In this document: one piece after another, positions 26,888-38,820 of the stretch | How the letters are laid out: each line of letters opens with the position of its first letter | Position numbering within the stretch: position 1 is the stretch's first letter | Source of the DNA: Polyangium jinanense | Lineage (GTDB): Bacteria; Myxococcota; Polyangia; Polyangiales; Polyangiaceae | Assembly: GCF_028435365.1 (NCBI RefSeq) | Contig: NZ_JAGTJJ010000008.1 | Location: 177,411 to 241,410 of the forward strand | Length of the DNA: 64,000 bases | Reading direction: 5' to 3' | Notes under the pieces: model-generated | What the model saw: the letters and a program-made list of their open reading frames with translations, nothing else | Told to the model about the DNA's origin: nothing | The model's database searches: none | Program-made: the position numbers and the translations under genes

Positions 26888-28414
26888 TCACTTGCCCGTC
26901 GAGAGCATGATCGCCGCGACGATGGCGAAGCCGATCAGCGCGAACAGAACGCCGCCGAGCAGGAAGGGCCACACACGGCGCGGCGCATGCTGCGGCGCGA
27001 GGTCGGTCGCGAGGGGCTGCATGCCGGTTTGCTGCGGCCACGGGGCCTGCTGCGCCGGCATGCTCATCGGTTGCTGCCCATAGGATCGCGAGGCCTCCGG
27101 GTACGTCGCGTTCGGCATCGGCGCGCCGTAGCTCGGCGACGCGGGCACGGGCGGTTGCACCGCGCCGTACGTGCCCGAGCTCGACAGACCCGGGTAACTG
27201 TTGGAGGTCGAACCATATCCCGAGGGGCTTGGCCGCGCCGCGCTCGATCCCGACGGTTGCGGCAGCGGCGGCCACTGCGGGGCCCCTCCGGTCTGGTTCG
27301 GCATGAGCCGCGCGATCGGCATCGCCAGCGTCGCGGCCGCGTCGTCGGTCGTGTTCTCCGCCTCGATCGGCGGAGGCTCGGCGCGACGGATGTGCGACTC
27401 CTGGCGCGTCACGTCGTAGGGAATCGTCCCGCGCGGCCCGCCGCTCAAGGACGCCGACGCATGCGAAGGCGTGCGCGACATCGACACCCCCGTCTGCGGC
27501 GCGGGCATCGTGTGTGCGGTCCCGAGCGTGTTCGGCTGCGCGTACGGCACGCCCGACGAACGCGGGCTCAGTTCGCGCCACGCGGCGAGCGCCTCCGTCG
27601 CTGTCTGGAACCGCTGGTCCGGATCACGCGCGAGCCCGCGTGCGACGAACGCTTCGAGCCGTGGATCGATGGGGCCATCCATCGCGTCGCCGATCCTGCG
27701 CGGCGGCGCCTTCGCCTTCATCTCCACCATCACGAGCACGTTCTTCGCGAGGTAGGGGAGCTGTCCCGTGAGCGACTGGTAGATCATCGTCGTGCACGCG
27801 TAGATGTCCGCGCGCTCGTCGACCATCTTTGCCTTGCCGATCTGCTCGGGCGGCATGAACGAGAACGTTCCGAGGCTCTGGCCCATCTCGGTGAGCGTCT
27901 CGCCCTCCAACTCCTTCGGCAGCTTCGAGATGCCGAAGTCGAGGATCTTTACCCGCGTGGAGCCATCCGGACGGCGTTCGAGGAAGACGTTCGAGGGCTT
28001 GAGGTCGCGGTGGATGATCTTCACGCGGTGCGCGTCCGCGAGGCCCATCCAGACCTGTTCGAGGATGAAGTAGAGCTCGTCGAAGTGGATCGGCCCGGTG
28101 CGCTTCAGCCGATCGATGAGGCTCTCGCCTTCGAGCAGCTCGAAGACGAGCACGATGCCGAAGTTCGCGTCCTCCTCGACGTCGAGGACCTGCGTGACGT
28201 AGTCGCTGTTGATCGAGCCCGCCGCGCGCGCCTCGCGCCGGAAGCGCTCGACGGCCGAGTGCTTCGCCTTCACGTCGGCGTGCAGCACCTTGATCGCCAC
28301 CTGGCGCCCGGTGCGCGTGTTCTCCGCGGCGAACACCTCGCCCATCCCGCCGCGCCCGAGCGGGCGGATCACGCGGTAGCGATTCGCGATGATGGTGCCG
28401 GCTTCGATCTCCAA
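26888..28414 (-). CDS. Hanks-type Ser/Thr protein kinase with C-terminal membrane anchor
   Basis: Encodes 508 residues. The kinase domain (about 12-275) has all key motifs: GRGGMGEVF, the ATP-binding Lys in VAIKVL, HRDLKPSN, DFGISK and the APE equivalent PPEQ, so it should be active. A ~210-residue Pro/Ser/Tyr-rich linker follows, then a membrane helix near the C-terminus (WPFLLGGVLFALIGFAIVAA) with almost nothing beyond it. It has no external sensor domain. The start is TTG 28414, the only start that fits the kinase N-terminus, with GAGG six to ten bases upstream. It faces the PP2C phosphatase gene, a likely antagonist. Confidence 0.92.
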   Translation of the reverse strand: MEIEAGTIIANRYRVIRPLGRGGMGEVFAAENTRTGRQVAIKVLHADVKAKHSAVERFRREARAAGSINSDYVTQVLDVEEDANFGIVLVFELLEGESLIDRLKRTGPIHFDELYFILEQVWMGLADAHRVKIIHRDLKPSNVFLERRPDGSTRVKILDFGISKLPKELEGETLTEMGQSLGTFSFMPPEQIGKAKMVDERADIYACTTMIYQSLTGQLPYLAKNVLVMVEMKAKAPPRRIGDAMDGPIDPRLEAFVARGLARDPDQRFQTATEALAAWRELSPRSSGVPYAQPNTLGTAHTMPAPQTGVSMSRTPSHASASLSGGPRGTIPYDVTRQESHIRRAEPPPIEAENTTDDAAATLAMPIARLMPNQTGGAPQWPPLPQPSGSSAARPSPSGYGSTSNSYPGLSSSGTYGAVQPPVPASPSYGAPMPNATYPEASRSYGQQPMSMPAQQAPWPQQTGMQPLATDLAPQHAPRRVWPFLLGGVLFALIGFAIVAAIMLSTGK

Positions 28415-28436
28415 ACGTGCGCCTCGTCCCTTCGGA

Positions 28437-29528
28437 CTAGAACGTCCCGACGGCCATCATGCCGCCGCCCTGCGGTGTGGCCCATGGAGCGAAGGCAAAC
28501 GACTCCTTCGGCGGCTCGGTCGGCTTCTTCTCGGGCCGCATGACGAAGAGGACCGTCGCCGCCACCGCGCCCGCCGCGGCCAAGCCGAAGCACACGTCCG
28601 CGACCGTGTTCAGCGTGACGACCTTCGAACGCATGTCCTCGAGGACCACGAGCTCCGATGCGGTGTTCGCCTTCCCGTTCGACGCGTCGAAGTCGGCTTT
28701 CGCGCCCGTCGCGAGCACGCCTCCGACCACCGCGCCCGCGATGCCCGCGGCGATCGCCGCGCCGCCCACGATGAACACCGTCATCGGCACGGGACGCGAG
28801 GGCTGCTCGGCGGGTTTGTCCTCGCCGCCGCTCTGGAAGTCCTTCTCGGTAAAACCCTCGGCCGTCACGGGTTTGCCCTTGTCGAACTCGAACTCGCGCT
28901 CGAACTTGCCGCCGTTCGGGATGTCGACCTTCCAGATCTGATCGGGCGCGCCGTCGACGCTGGCCTTGAACTCGTGCGAGCCGGGGTGGATGCCGATGCG
29001 CGTGTCCGTGAGGCCGATCGTGTAGCGGTTCGTGATCGGAAAGCCGCGCGCCGGCGTGCGCACGTCCGTGATCGTCACGCCCGGACGATCGGACTTCAGC
29101 GTCACCCACGCGACCACGGACCGCAGCGCCTTGAGGTCCGTCTCCATCTGCTGCTTGTCCGCGGGGTCGAGCTGATCGCCCTTCGCTTCGAGGAATTTGT
29201 CGAGCAGAGAGATCGCCTCGCCGTCGCGCTCGAGCTCCATCGCGCAGAGGCCCATGCCCTTGACCGCGTTCATCGAGCCCGAGAGCTCGTAGGCCTTCTT
29301 GAACTCGCGATACGCCTCCTCGCACTTGTGCCCGGAGGGATCGTTGTAGAAGGCCGCGCCCGCCTCCATGTGCTTCTTCGCTTCGACGAGCTTCGGATCC
29401 TCGGGCGCTGCGGGCTCGGCCGGGGGCTTCTTGCCGGCGCCTTTGCCCTGCGCGAGGGCCGGGCACGCAGCGGCGAGCATGGCGAGAGCCGTGATCGCGG
29501 AGAACGTACGCGTCAGCGCGGACCGCAT
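28437..29528 (-). CDS. exported TPR-containing membrane protein
   Basis: Encodes 363 residues: a signal peptide (about 1-26, ending ALA), TPR-like helices (about 45-135, MEAGAAFYNDPSGHKCEEAY, REFKKAYELSGSMNAVKGMG), a beta-rich domain (about 140-225) resembling PEGA-type folds, then two membrane helices (about 250-275 and 310-335). This layout recurs in proteins encoded beside Ser/Thr kinases in myxobacteria. The gene lies 22 bases upstream of the kinase on the same strand and is probably cotranscribed, which makes it a candidate envelope partner of that kinase. Confidence 0.75.
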   Translation of the reverse strand: MRSALTRTFSAITALAMLAAACPALAQGKGAGKKPPAEPAAPEDPKLVEAKKHMEAGAAFYNDPSGHKCEEAYREFKKAYELSGSMNAVKGMGLCAMELERDGEAISLLDKFLEAKGDQLDPADKQQMETDLKALRSVVAWVTLKSDRPGVTITDVRTPARGFPITNRYTIGLTDTRIGIHPGSHEFKASVDGAPDQIWKVDIPNGGKFEREFEFDKGKPVTAEGFTEKDFQSGGEDKPAEQPSRPVPMTVFIVGGAAIAAGIAGAVVGGVLATGAKADFDASNGKANTASELVVLEDMRSKVVTLNTVADVCFGLAAAGAVAATVLFVMRPEKKPTEPPKESFAFAPWATPQGGGMMAVGTF

Positions 29529-29580
29529 GCCCCAAAGGGTACCGCGGGTCGTGCTGGATCGGAAAGAGAACCGCAGGGGT

Positions 29581-29617
29581 TCGGGGCGTAGCTCCGCTCG
29601 CGGAGCGAGAGCCCCGA
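29581..29617. repeat. nested palindromic element downstream of acs
   Basis: TCGGGGC (29581-29587) pairs with GCCCCGA (29611-29617); inside it CTCCGC (29592-29597) pairs with GCGGAG (29600-29605). It lies about 30 bases past the acs stop and could end that transcript. A similar element lies at 34641-34677, so this is probably a dispersed REP-like sequence. Confidence 0.6.
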
Positions 29618-29648
29618 GCGTCGAACGACGCGGTTCGAGGGGGGCGTC

Positions 29649-31616
<1,968 letters not shown>

Positions 31617-31664
31617 GGGCCCTCCCAAGGCGGACGCGGAGGATACCGCTCCGGAAGAACATCG

Positions 31665-33025
31665 TCACCAGCCGCCGAGACCGACGCGCGCTCCGAGGCC
31701 CAGGGTCACGCGGGGGTCGGCGAGCTCGACGTCGGCGGTGTCGGTCCCGCCGAGCAGGAGCGTCTGCTGCGCGGCGAGACCGACCAGGACGCCGCTCCAG
31801 TCGAGCTCGACGCCCGTGTCGAGGTTGATGAAGGCGACGCCCCCGGGGCTTTCGCCGCTGCCGAGCCAGTTGTACGCGAGGCCGCCGCCGATCGTGGCGA
31901 CGAACCGCGCCTTCCTGCCGGGGCTCATGAGCCGCACGCCCCCGCCGAACCGCACGGAGTTCAGCCGGACCGTGCTGTCGCCGCTCTTCGTGGCGATGGG
32001 ATTGTTCGCGTAGTCGAACAAAAACTCGAGCCCGATCGGCGTGGAGATCCGATAGCCGAGCCGCGCGCCGACCATGCCGCCCGCGCCCTCCTCGCCGAGC
32101 ATCAGGAAGACGCCGCCCGTCGCGTTCGCATACGCGCCGCGGAGGGGCGGATCCGGCGGTTTTGCGATCTTGGGCGGAGGAGGCGGCGGGGCCGGGAGCG
32201 AGCGCGGCACGGCGATGGGTACGCCGCCGACGTCGGGACGAACCTCCTGCGCTTTGCCGGCCACGACGAGCACCTGGAACGCGTACTCGGGGCCGCCTTG
32301 CTTGTACATCTGCACGAGGTGCGTCCCCGGCTCGACGAGCCCGGCCCACTGGCCGAGCGCGAGCGGCACCTGATCGATCGCGATGGCCATCTCGGGGTCG
32401 TCCGTCTTCACGACGACCCAGCCCTTGTTCGGCACGAGCGCGAGCTTGACGACCTTGTCCTGGTCCTTGCTCGTGACCGTGACGATCTCCTCGGCGTCCT
32501 CGTAGCCTTCGGCGCGCGCGCCGATCCGGTGCCGCCCCGGTCCGAGCGGCAGGGGTTTGTCCGCGGTGCCGGGGGGCTGCGGCTCGTCGTCGACGAGCAG
32601 CACGGCGTGCGAGGGCGAGACCTCGACCTTCACGTATCCGATGAGCGCGCGCATCTCGGCGATCGCGCTCTCGGCGGCGGCCTTGTCCTCGGGCTCCATC
32701 GTGTCCGCGTGCTTGCGGAGCGCGAGCTCGAGGGCGGCGATGGCCTGCGGGTACTGGAAGAGGCTCTTGTGGGCGAGCGCGATGTTGACGAGGGGGCTCG
32801 CGCGCGGGCGCACGGCGTAGGCGGCCTGAAACTCCACGATGGCGGCGGCGAAGTTGCCGTCTCCGTAGAGCTTCACGCCGTTCGCCATGTGCTGCTTGTA
32901 CGAGTCGGGAAGGGGCGCGCTCTCGGCCTTTGGGTCGCCGGCCGCGAGGGCGCCGTTCGCGACCGTGGCGAACGCGAGCGTGAGGGCGAGGGCCGCGCGG
33001 GGCCTGAATCGACCGAGGAGCGAGC

Positions 33026-33029
<4 letters not shown>
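31665..33029 (-). CDS. TPR-PEGA-outer-membrane barrel protein
   Basis: Encodes 454 residues: a signal peptide (about 1-30), TPR-like helices (about 40-130, YGDGNFAAAIVEFQAAYAV, QYPQAIAALELALRKHAD), PEGA-type beta domains (about 135-275, VKVEVSPSHAVLLVDDEPQ, GPGRHRIGARAEGYED), a proline stretch, and a C-terminal ~150-residue strand-rich region (GFLGVRLGYRIS-like) typical of an eight-to-ten-strand outer-membrane barrel. Its ATG overlaps the TGA of the upstream Ser/Thr kinase, so kinase and barrel are made together. The barrel may link cytoplasmic phosphorylation to the envelope, or the coupling may only balance amounts. Confidence 0.8.
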
Positions 33030-34507
<1,478 letters not shown>

Positions 34508-34640
34508 GCGGGATCATCGAGGCCGGGTCGACCTCGTTCCCCCATGGACGAGCGAACGAGAGAAAACCTTCGGCCGATCGAACCGAGCTTATCACCGCTC
34601 CCCGGTGGCGTGCACGATCTCGAAGAAACGACGCGAGGGT

Positions 34641-34677
34641 ATGGGGCAGAGCTCGGCTCGTCCGAGCGGAGCCCCAT
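34641..34677. repeat. nested palindromic element downstream of glutaredoxin
   Basis: ATGGGGC (34641-34647) pairs with GCCCCAT (34671-34677); inside it GCTCGG (34651-34656) pairs with CCGAGC (34662-34667). It has the same span and architecture as 29581-29617, lies just beyond the glutaredoxin stop, and may act as a transcription end. Confidence 0.6.
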
Positions 34678-34683
34678 CGTCGA

Positions 34684-34986
34684 TCAACGCGGCAGCGGCG
34701 GCAGGTCCGGCGGGGGGGCCTCGCCGAGCAGCGCGTCGAGCTCGCCGTCTTGATCGAGGGCCGCGATGTCCGTGAATCCGCCCACGGGGCGGTTGTTGAT
34801 GAACACCTGCGGCACGGTTCGCTGGCGCGTGGTCTCCGAGAGCCAGCGGCGGAGGTCGGGCCGCGTGTCGACGTCGATCTCCTCGAAGCGCACTTTCTTC
34901 CCGGAAAGCAAGGCTTTCGCGCGGTGGCAGTAGGGGCACCAGGGGGTCGTGTAGATGGCGACGTCGGCGGGCATGATGCTGGACAT
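34684..34986 (-). CDS. grxC: glutaredoxin (GrxC type)
   Basis: Encodes 100 residues. The dithiol active site is PWCPYC, with TVPQVFINNRPVGGFTD (the cis-Pro and glutathione-binding region) downstream. It reduces disulfides and glutathionylated proteins in the cytoplasm using glutathione. I chose ATG 34986, with GAGG about six bases upstream; ATG 34974 is a possible shorter start. The gene is divergent from clpB across 515 bases that hold the 43-bp repeat array. Confidence 0.92.
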   Translation of the reverse strand: MSSIMPADVAIYTTPWCPYCHRAKALLSGKKVRFEEIDVDTRPDLRRWLSETTRQRTVPQVFINNRPVGGFTDIAALDQDGELDALLGEAPPPDLPPLPR

Positions 34987-35501
34987 TTCGGTCCTCGGAG
35001 CGAAAGGCGCAAGGGCGGGGATGTGCGCGAGAGCTCGGCGAAGCGCCAAGGGAGGGTCGGACGAGGTGAGGTGGCGCGAGGCGGAGCGCCAAGCACAGGG
35101 GAGCAGAGCCGAGCGGGTGCTCGGCGAAGCGCCACGGACGGCCCTCTCGCGCCGGGGTGGTGATTGGCGACGCGCCAAGCAGAGGTCGGGAGGGCCGGTA
35201 GCCGGGATGGCGAAGCGCCAAGGAGAGGTCGGAACAGGTCGAACGGTGCTTGGCGCAGCGCCAAGGAGGCGTCCGAGCGCTCCGGGGTGCGCTTGGCGCG
35301 GCGCCAAGGAAGAGCCCTCGGGCTCCCGGGTGCGCTTGGCGCGGCGCCCAAGGAGGAGCGAGGGGCTCCCGATGTTGCTTGGCGATGCGCCGAGCGCATG
35401 CTGCGGAGTACCGCAGCCGATGGCGTCCTTCCGTGACCCGACCTAGAAGCACGACGCGCCGTCCCTTGCGTGCGCTGCTCACCTAGTGAGAAAAAGGAGC
35501 C
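34987..35501. other. long intergenic region between grxC and clpB
   Basis: This is the longest gene-free stretch in the window. It carries the divergent control regions of glutaredoxin and ClpB, and most of it (35034-35394) is a tandem array of palindromic repeats. All open frames here are shadows of the repeat, whose 43-bp period shifts frame each copy. Beyond the array, 35395-35501 holds the ClpB leader with AAGGAG just before the ATG. I see no clear -35/-10 pair. Confidence 0.75.
35034..35394. repeat. nine-copy 43-bp tandem repeat with palindromic core
   Basis: Nine copies of a core of the form CTTGGCGNNGCGCCAAG start near 35034, 35078, 35120, 35163, 35207, 35249, 35292, 35335 and 35378: intervals of 42-44 bp. 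Copies 6 and 7 are near-perfect palindromes (eight-base arms around a one-base centre); copies 1-5 and 9 are degraded. The ~25 bases between cores vary but remain GC-rich and related. The period is close to four helical turns, so the cores would lie on one face of the DNA. Confidence 0.9.
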
Positions 35502-38135
35502 ATGGCCGACACCGAGGGCACAATCCACCTCGAACGCTTCACGAACGACGCCCGGCAGATCGTCGCGGGCGCGCAAGCGCTCGCCGACGACCGGAAGCAT
35601 GCCGAGGTCTCGCCTTTGCACCTGCTCGTGCGCTTGCTCGAACGGGATCGCGGCGTCCTCGAGGTCTTCCGGCGCGCCGGCGCCGACCCGAACGAGACGA
35701 TGAACCTCGCGGAGGCGGCCCTCAGGCGTCAGCCGAAGTCGACGGGCGGCGTCGCGTACGTGGACGCCCGGCTGCTCGATCTGCTCGGGCGAGCCGAGCG
35801 TGAGGCGACGCGGGACAAGTCTCCGAACGTCGGCATCGAGCACCTCCTGCACGCGCTCGCGCAGGAGATTCGTGGGCCGGCGGGGGAGATCCTCTCGTCG
35901 TTCAGCATCGGTCCGGGCGCGTTCCGTCCGCACCTCGGCGCGCTCGCGGAGGGGGAAGCGAAGGCGCCGGCACAGCGGGATTCGGCCGCGGCGATCGTGA
36001 CGAGCGCGGCGGGGAGTGCCGACGCGAACGGCTACACGCGGGACCTCGTGGCGGATGCGCGCAAAGACCTGTTCGATCCGGTGATCGGCCGCGACGGCGA
36101 GGCGCGGCGGCTCCTGCAGATCCTCGAGCGCCGGTTCAAGAACCATCCGCTCGTCGTAGGCGAGCCGGGCGTCGGCAAGTCCGCGCTGATCCGCGGGCTC
36201 GCCGATCGCATCGCGCGCGGTGACGTGCCGAGTAACCTCGCCGGCGCGCGCCTCTACGAGCTCGACACGGGCGCGCTCGTCGCGGGCGCAAAACTCCGCG
36301 GCGAGATCGAGCAGCGCCTCAAGGCCCTCGTCGACAAGCTCCGCAGCGTTCAGGACGCCGAGACGATCCTCGTCGTCGAGGACATCGACGCGCTCTTCGG
36401 CCAGGGCGTGCAGGGCTCGGGCGTCGGTGACCTCCTGAAGCCGCTGCTCGCGCGGAGCGAGATCCGCATCCTCGCGACGACCACGCCCGAGGGCATTCGC
36501 AAGCTGAACGAGCGGGATGCTTCGATCCTGCGGCGCTTCGCCGTGGTGAACATGGATCCGCCGTCGATCGATCAGGCGACCGAGATCCTGCGTGGCGTCG
36601 CCACGAAGTACGAGGCGCACCACCGCGTGCGCATCGGCGAGAGCGCGATCCTCTCGGCCGTGAGCCTCGCCAAGCGGTACCTCTCCGATCGCGCGTTGCC
36701 GGATACCGCGGTCGATCTCCTCGACGAGACGAGCGCGCGCAAGCGCGTCGAGGTCGATGGCGTGCCCGCGGAGGTCGACGCGTTGAGCCGCCGCGTGGAT
36801 GCGCTCAAGGCGCAGATCGCGGCGCTCGCGGACGACGACGATCGGCTGAGCGTGCAAGCGCGGCAACGACTGGAGAAGGAGCTCGCCGAGGTCGAGCCGC
36901 GCGCGAAGGAGCTGCGCACGGCCATCGCGGCGCGCCGCGGTGTCGTCGCGGCGGTGCAGTCGATCCGCAAGGAGCTCGCGGCGGCGAACGAGGCGTTCGC
37001 GACGGCGCAACGCGAGAAGAACTACGCGCGGATCGGCGAGCTCGAGCACGTGACCTTGCCCGAGATCCGCCGCCGTCTGGAGACGGCCGAGCAGGCCGCG
37101 AAGCGCGAGGGCGCCGAGGCCGGCTCGAACATGGTCACGGAGAACGACGTGGCCGGCACGCTCGCCGAGTGGACGGGCATCCCGGTCGCGAAGATGCTCG
37201 AAGGCGAGTCGGAGAAGCTCCTCAAGATGGAAGAGCGCCTCGCGCGCCGCGTGGTCGGCCAGGACGAGGCCGTGCGCGCGATCGCCCGCGCCGTGCGCCG
37301 CGGCCGCGTGGGCCTGCGTGATCCGGGCAAGCCCATCGGCTCGTTCCTCTTCCTCGGCCCGAGCGGCGTCGGCAAGACCGAGCTCGCCAAGGCCCTCGCC
37401 GAGTTCTTGTTCGACGACGAGCAGGCGCTCACGCGGCTCGACATGAGCGAGTTCATGGAGCGGCACATGGCGCAGCGCCTCATCGGCGCGCCGCCCGGCT
37501 ACGCTGACAGCGAGCAAGGTGGCTTCTTGACCGAGGCCGCGCGCCGCAGGCCCTACAGCGTCCTGCTTTTCGACGAGGTCGAGAAGGCGCACGCGGACGT
37601 GTTCAACCTGCTCCTCCAGATCCTCGACGACGGCCGCCTCACCGACGGTCGCGGCAGGACCGCGGACTTTTCCAACACGGTCGTGATCATGACCTCGAAC
37701 ATCGGTTCGAAGCGGATCCTGGAGACGGACGTGAAGCTTTTCGGCACCGAGGATGGGCGCGACGCGATCCGCGACGTGCTCTTCGAGGAGCTCAAGGCCT
37801 TCTTCCGGCCGGAGTTCTTGAACCGGATCGACGACATCGTCGTGTTCAAGGCCCTCAGCAAGCAGGACCTGCGCGGGGTCGTGGACATCCAGCTCCGGCG
37901 CCTCGAGCGGCTGCTCGCGGATCGCGAGATCAAGGTGCAGCTCGACGACGCCGCGAAGGACCTGCTCGTCGACATCGGCTACGAGCCCTCGCTCGGCGCG
38001 CGGCCGCTCAAGCGCGCCATCCTGAAAGAGCTGCAAAACCCGCTCGCCGAAGCGATCCTCGCGGGCGGCTACGGCCCCGGACAGATCGTGCACGTCCGCG
38101 CGGCCGACGGCTCGTTCACGTTCACGAAGGCCTGA
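35502..38135 (+). CDS. clpB: ClpB-type protein disaggregase
   Basis: Encodes 877 residues: a Clp N-domain (about 5-145), AAA-1 (about 185-400) with Walker A GEPGVGKSA (220-228), a coiled-coil middle domain (about 415-545) and AAA-2 (about 570-770) with Walker A GPSGVGKTE, Walker B VLLFDEVEKAH and the arginine-finger region FRPEFLNRID, then the D2 small domain (EPSLGARPLKRAI). In AAA-1 the usual Walker B acidic pair D-E reads E293-D294 (ILVVEDID), so that ring may be slow or inactive. ClpB works with DnaK to resolubilise aggregates. AAGGAG precedes ATG 35502. Confidence 0.93.
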   Translation: MADTEGTIHLERFTNDARQIVAGAQALADDRKHAEVSPLHLLVRLLERDRGVLEVFRRAGADPNETMNLAEAALRRQPKSTGGVAYVDARLLDLLGRAEREATRDKSPNVGIEHLLHALAQEIRGPAGEILSSFSIGPGAFRPHLGALAEGEAKAPAQRDSAAAIVTSAAGSADANGYTRDLVADARKDLFDPVIGRDGEARRLLQILERRFKNHPLVVGEPGVGKSALIRGLADRIARGDVPSNLAGARLYELDTGALVAGAKLRGEIEQRLKALVDKLRSVQDAETILVVEDIDALFGQGVQGSGVGDLLKPLLARSEIRILATTTPEGIRKLNERDASILRRFAVVNMDPPSIDQATEILRGVATKYEAHHRVRIGESAILSAVSLAKRYLSDRALPDTAVDLLDETSARKRVEVDGVPAEVDALSRRVDALKAQIAALADDDDRLSVQARQRLEKELAEVEPRAKELRTAIAARRGVVAAVQSIRKELAAANEAFATAQREKNYARIGELEHVTLPEIRRRLETAEQAAKREGAEAGSNMVTENDVAGTLAEWTGIPVAKMLEGESEKLLKMEERLARRVVGQDEAVRAIARAVRRGRVGLRDPGKPIGSFLFLGPSGVGKTELAKALAEFLFDDEQALTRLDMSEFMERHMAQRLIGAPPGYADSEQGGFLTEAARRRPYSVLLFDEVEKAHADVFNLLLQILDDGRLTDGRGRTADFSNTVVIMTSNIGSKRILETDVKLFGTEDGRDAIRDVLFEELKAFFRPEFLNRIDDIVVFKALSKQDLRGVVDIQLRRLERLLADREIKVQLDDAAKDLLVDIGYEPSLGARPLKRAILKELQNPLAEAILAGGYGPGQIVHVRAADGSFTFTKA

Positions 38136-38172
38136 GCGCGGCGCGTCGGCTGACGCGTCGCGTTGCCGGTTC

Positions 38173-38197
38173 CCGTCCTTGCTCGCTGCGAGGACGG
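38173..38197 (+). terminator. possible hairpin after clpB
   Basis: CCGTCCT (38173-38179) pairs with AGGACGG (38191-38197) around an 11-base loop that itself can form GCTCGCTGC-like pairs. It lies 38 bases past the ClpB stop. There is no T run. Confidence 0.35.
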
Positions 38198-38270
38198 CGG
38201 ATCGGGACTCCGCGCAAACATTGACGCCGCCGTGACGACCGTAGATCCTGCGAGTGTAGGAGGCTCCGGC

Positions 38271-38816
38271 ATGCCTGGCAGGAACGTATCGCGGCGGTTG
38301 TTCGTGGGAGTGGTGGGGGGCGGTGTGCTTGCCGCACCGGTGATCGCCTCCGCGCGCCCGGAGACCACGCCCGCTGCAAAAGACGCGGCGCACAGCGAAA
38401 AACCGCTCGATGCGCCGACGCGTGAGAACGTCGCCAAGCTGCTCGCCCCGCTCGCCGCGGGCGCGCGCCTCGCGCGATGGACGATCGTCCAGATCGATCC
38501 CGTCGTGAACGGGTGTGTGAGCATCAAGGTTCGGACGGACGATGGGCACACGTTCGACCTGGAATTGCTCGCGCGCGACCGCACCGCGCTCGCGCAGCGG
38601 CCGCCCGCAGAGACGGAACGGCACGCGATCTTCGTGGTGAACGGCGGCAATGGCTGGGCGCCCACGCAGGAGGAGCAGGGGCTCGCGGCCATGACGCTCG
38701 CGCAGATCGTCGCGAAGAACGAGCGCGAGGTGCGCCTGTCCGATCTGCTCACGCACGCCGAGCGCATCCACAAGCACGGCGACGCGCTCCTGGTTCCGGC
38801 GGAGGGACCGGGCTGA
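38271..38816 (+). CDS. Tat-type exported protein of unknown function, upstream of radical SAM gene
   Basis: Encodes 181 residues from ATG 38271, chosen because AGGAGG lies upstream and the protein then starts with a twin-arginine-type signal (NVSRRLFVGVVGGGVLAAP, ending ASA). The mature part (about 35-181) is a small alpha/beta domain (RWTIVQIDPVVNGCVSIKV, HAIFVVNGGNGWAPTQEEQG, then LLTHAERIHKHGDALLVP) that I do not recognise. The stop is 4 bases before the radical SAM gene, so it is probably translated with it. It could be the enzyme's substrate or a periplasmic partner. Confidence 0.7.
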   Translation: MPGRNVSRRLFVGVVGGGVLAAPVIASARPETTPAAKDAAHSEKPLDAPTRENVAKLLAPLAAGARLARWTIVQIDPVVNGCVSIKVRTDDGHTFDLELLARDRTALAQRPPAETERHAIFVVNGGNGWAPTQEEQGLAAMTLAQIVAKNEREVRLSDLLTHAERIHKHGDALLVPAEGPG

Positions 38817-38820
38817 CGGC

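Noticed and set aside
35034..35394. CRISPR array
   Set aside because: The spacing is 43 bp with a ~17-base core, the interiors are related to each other rather than unique, and no cas genes are near.
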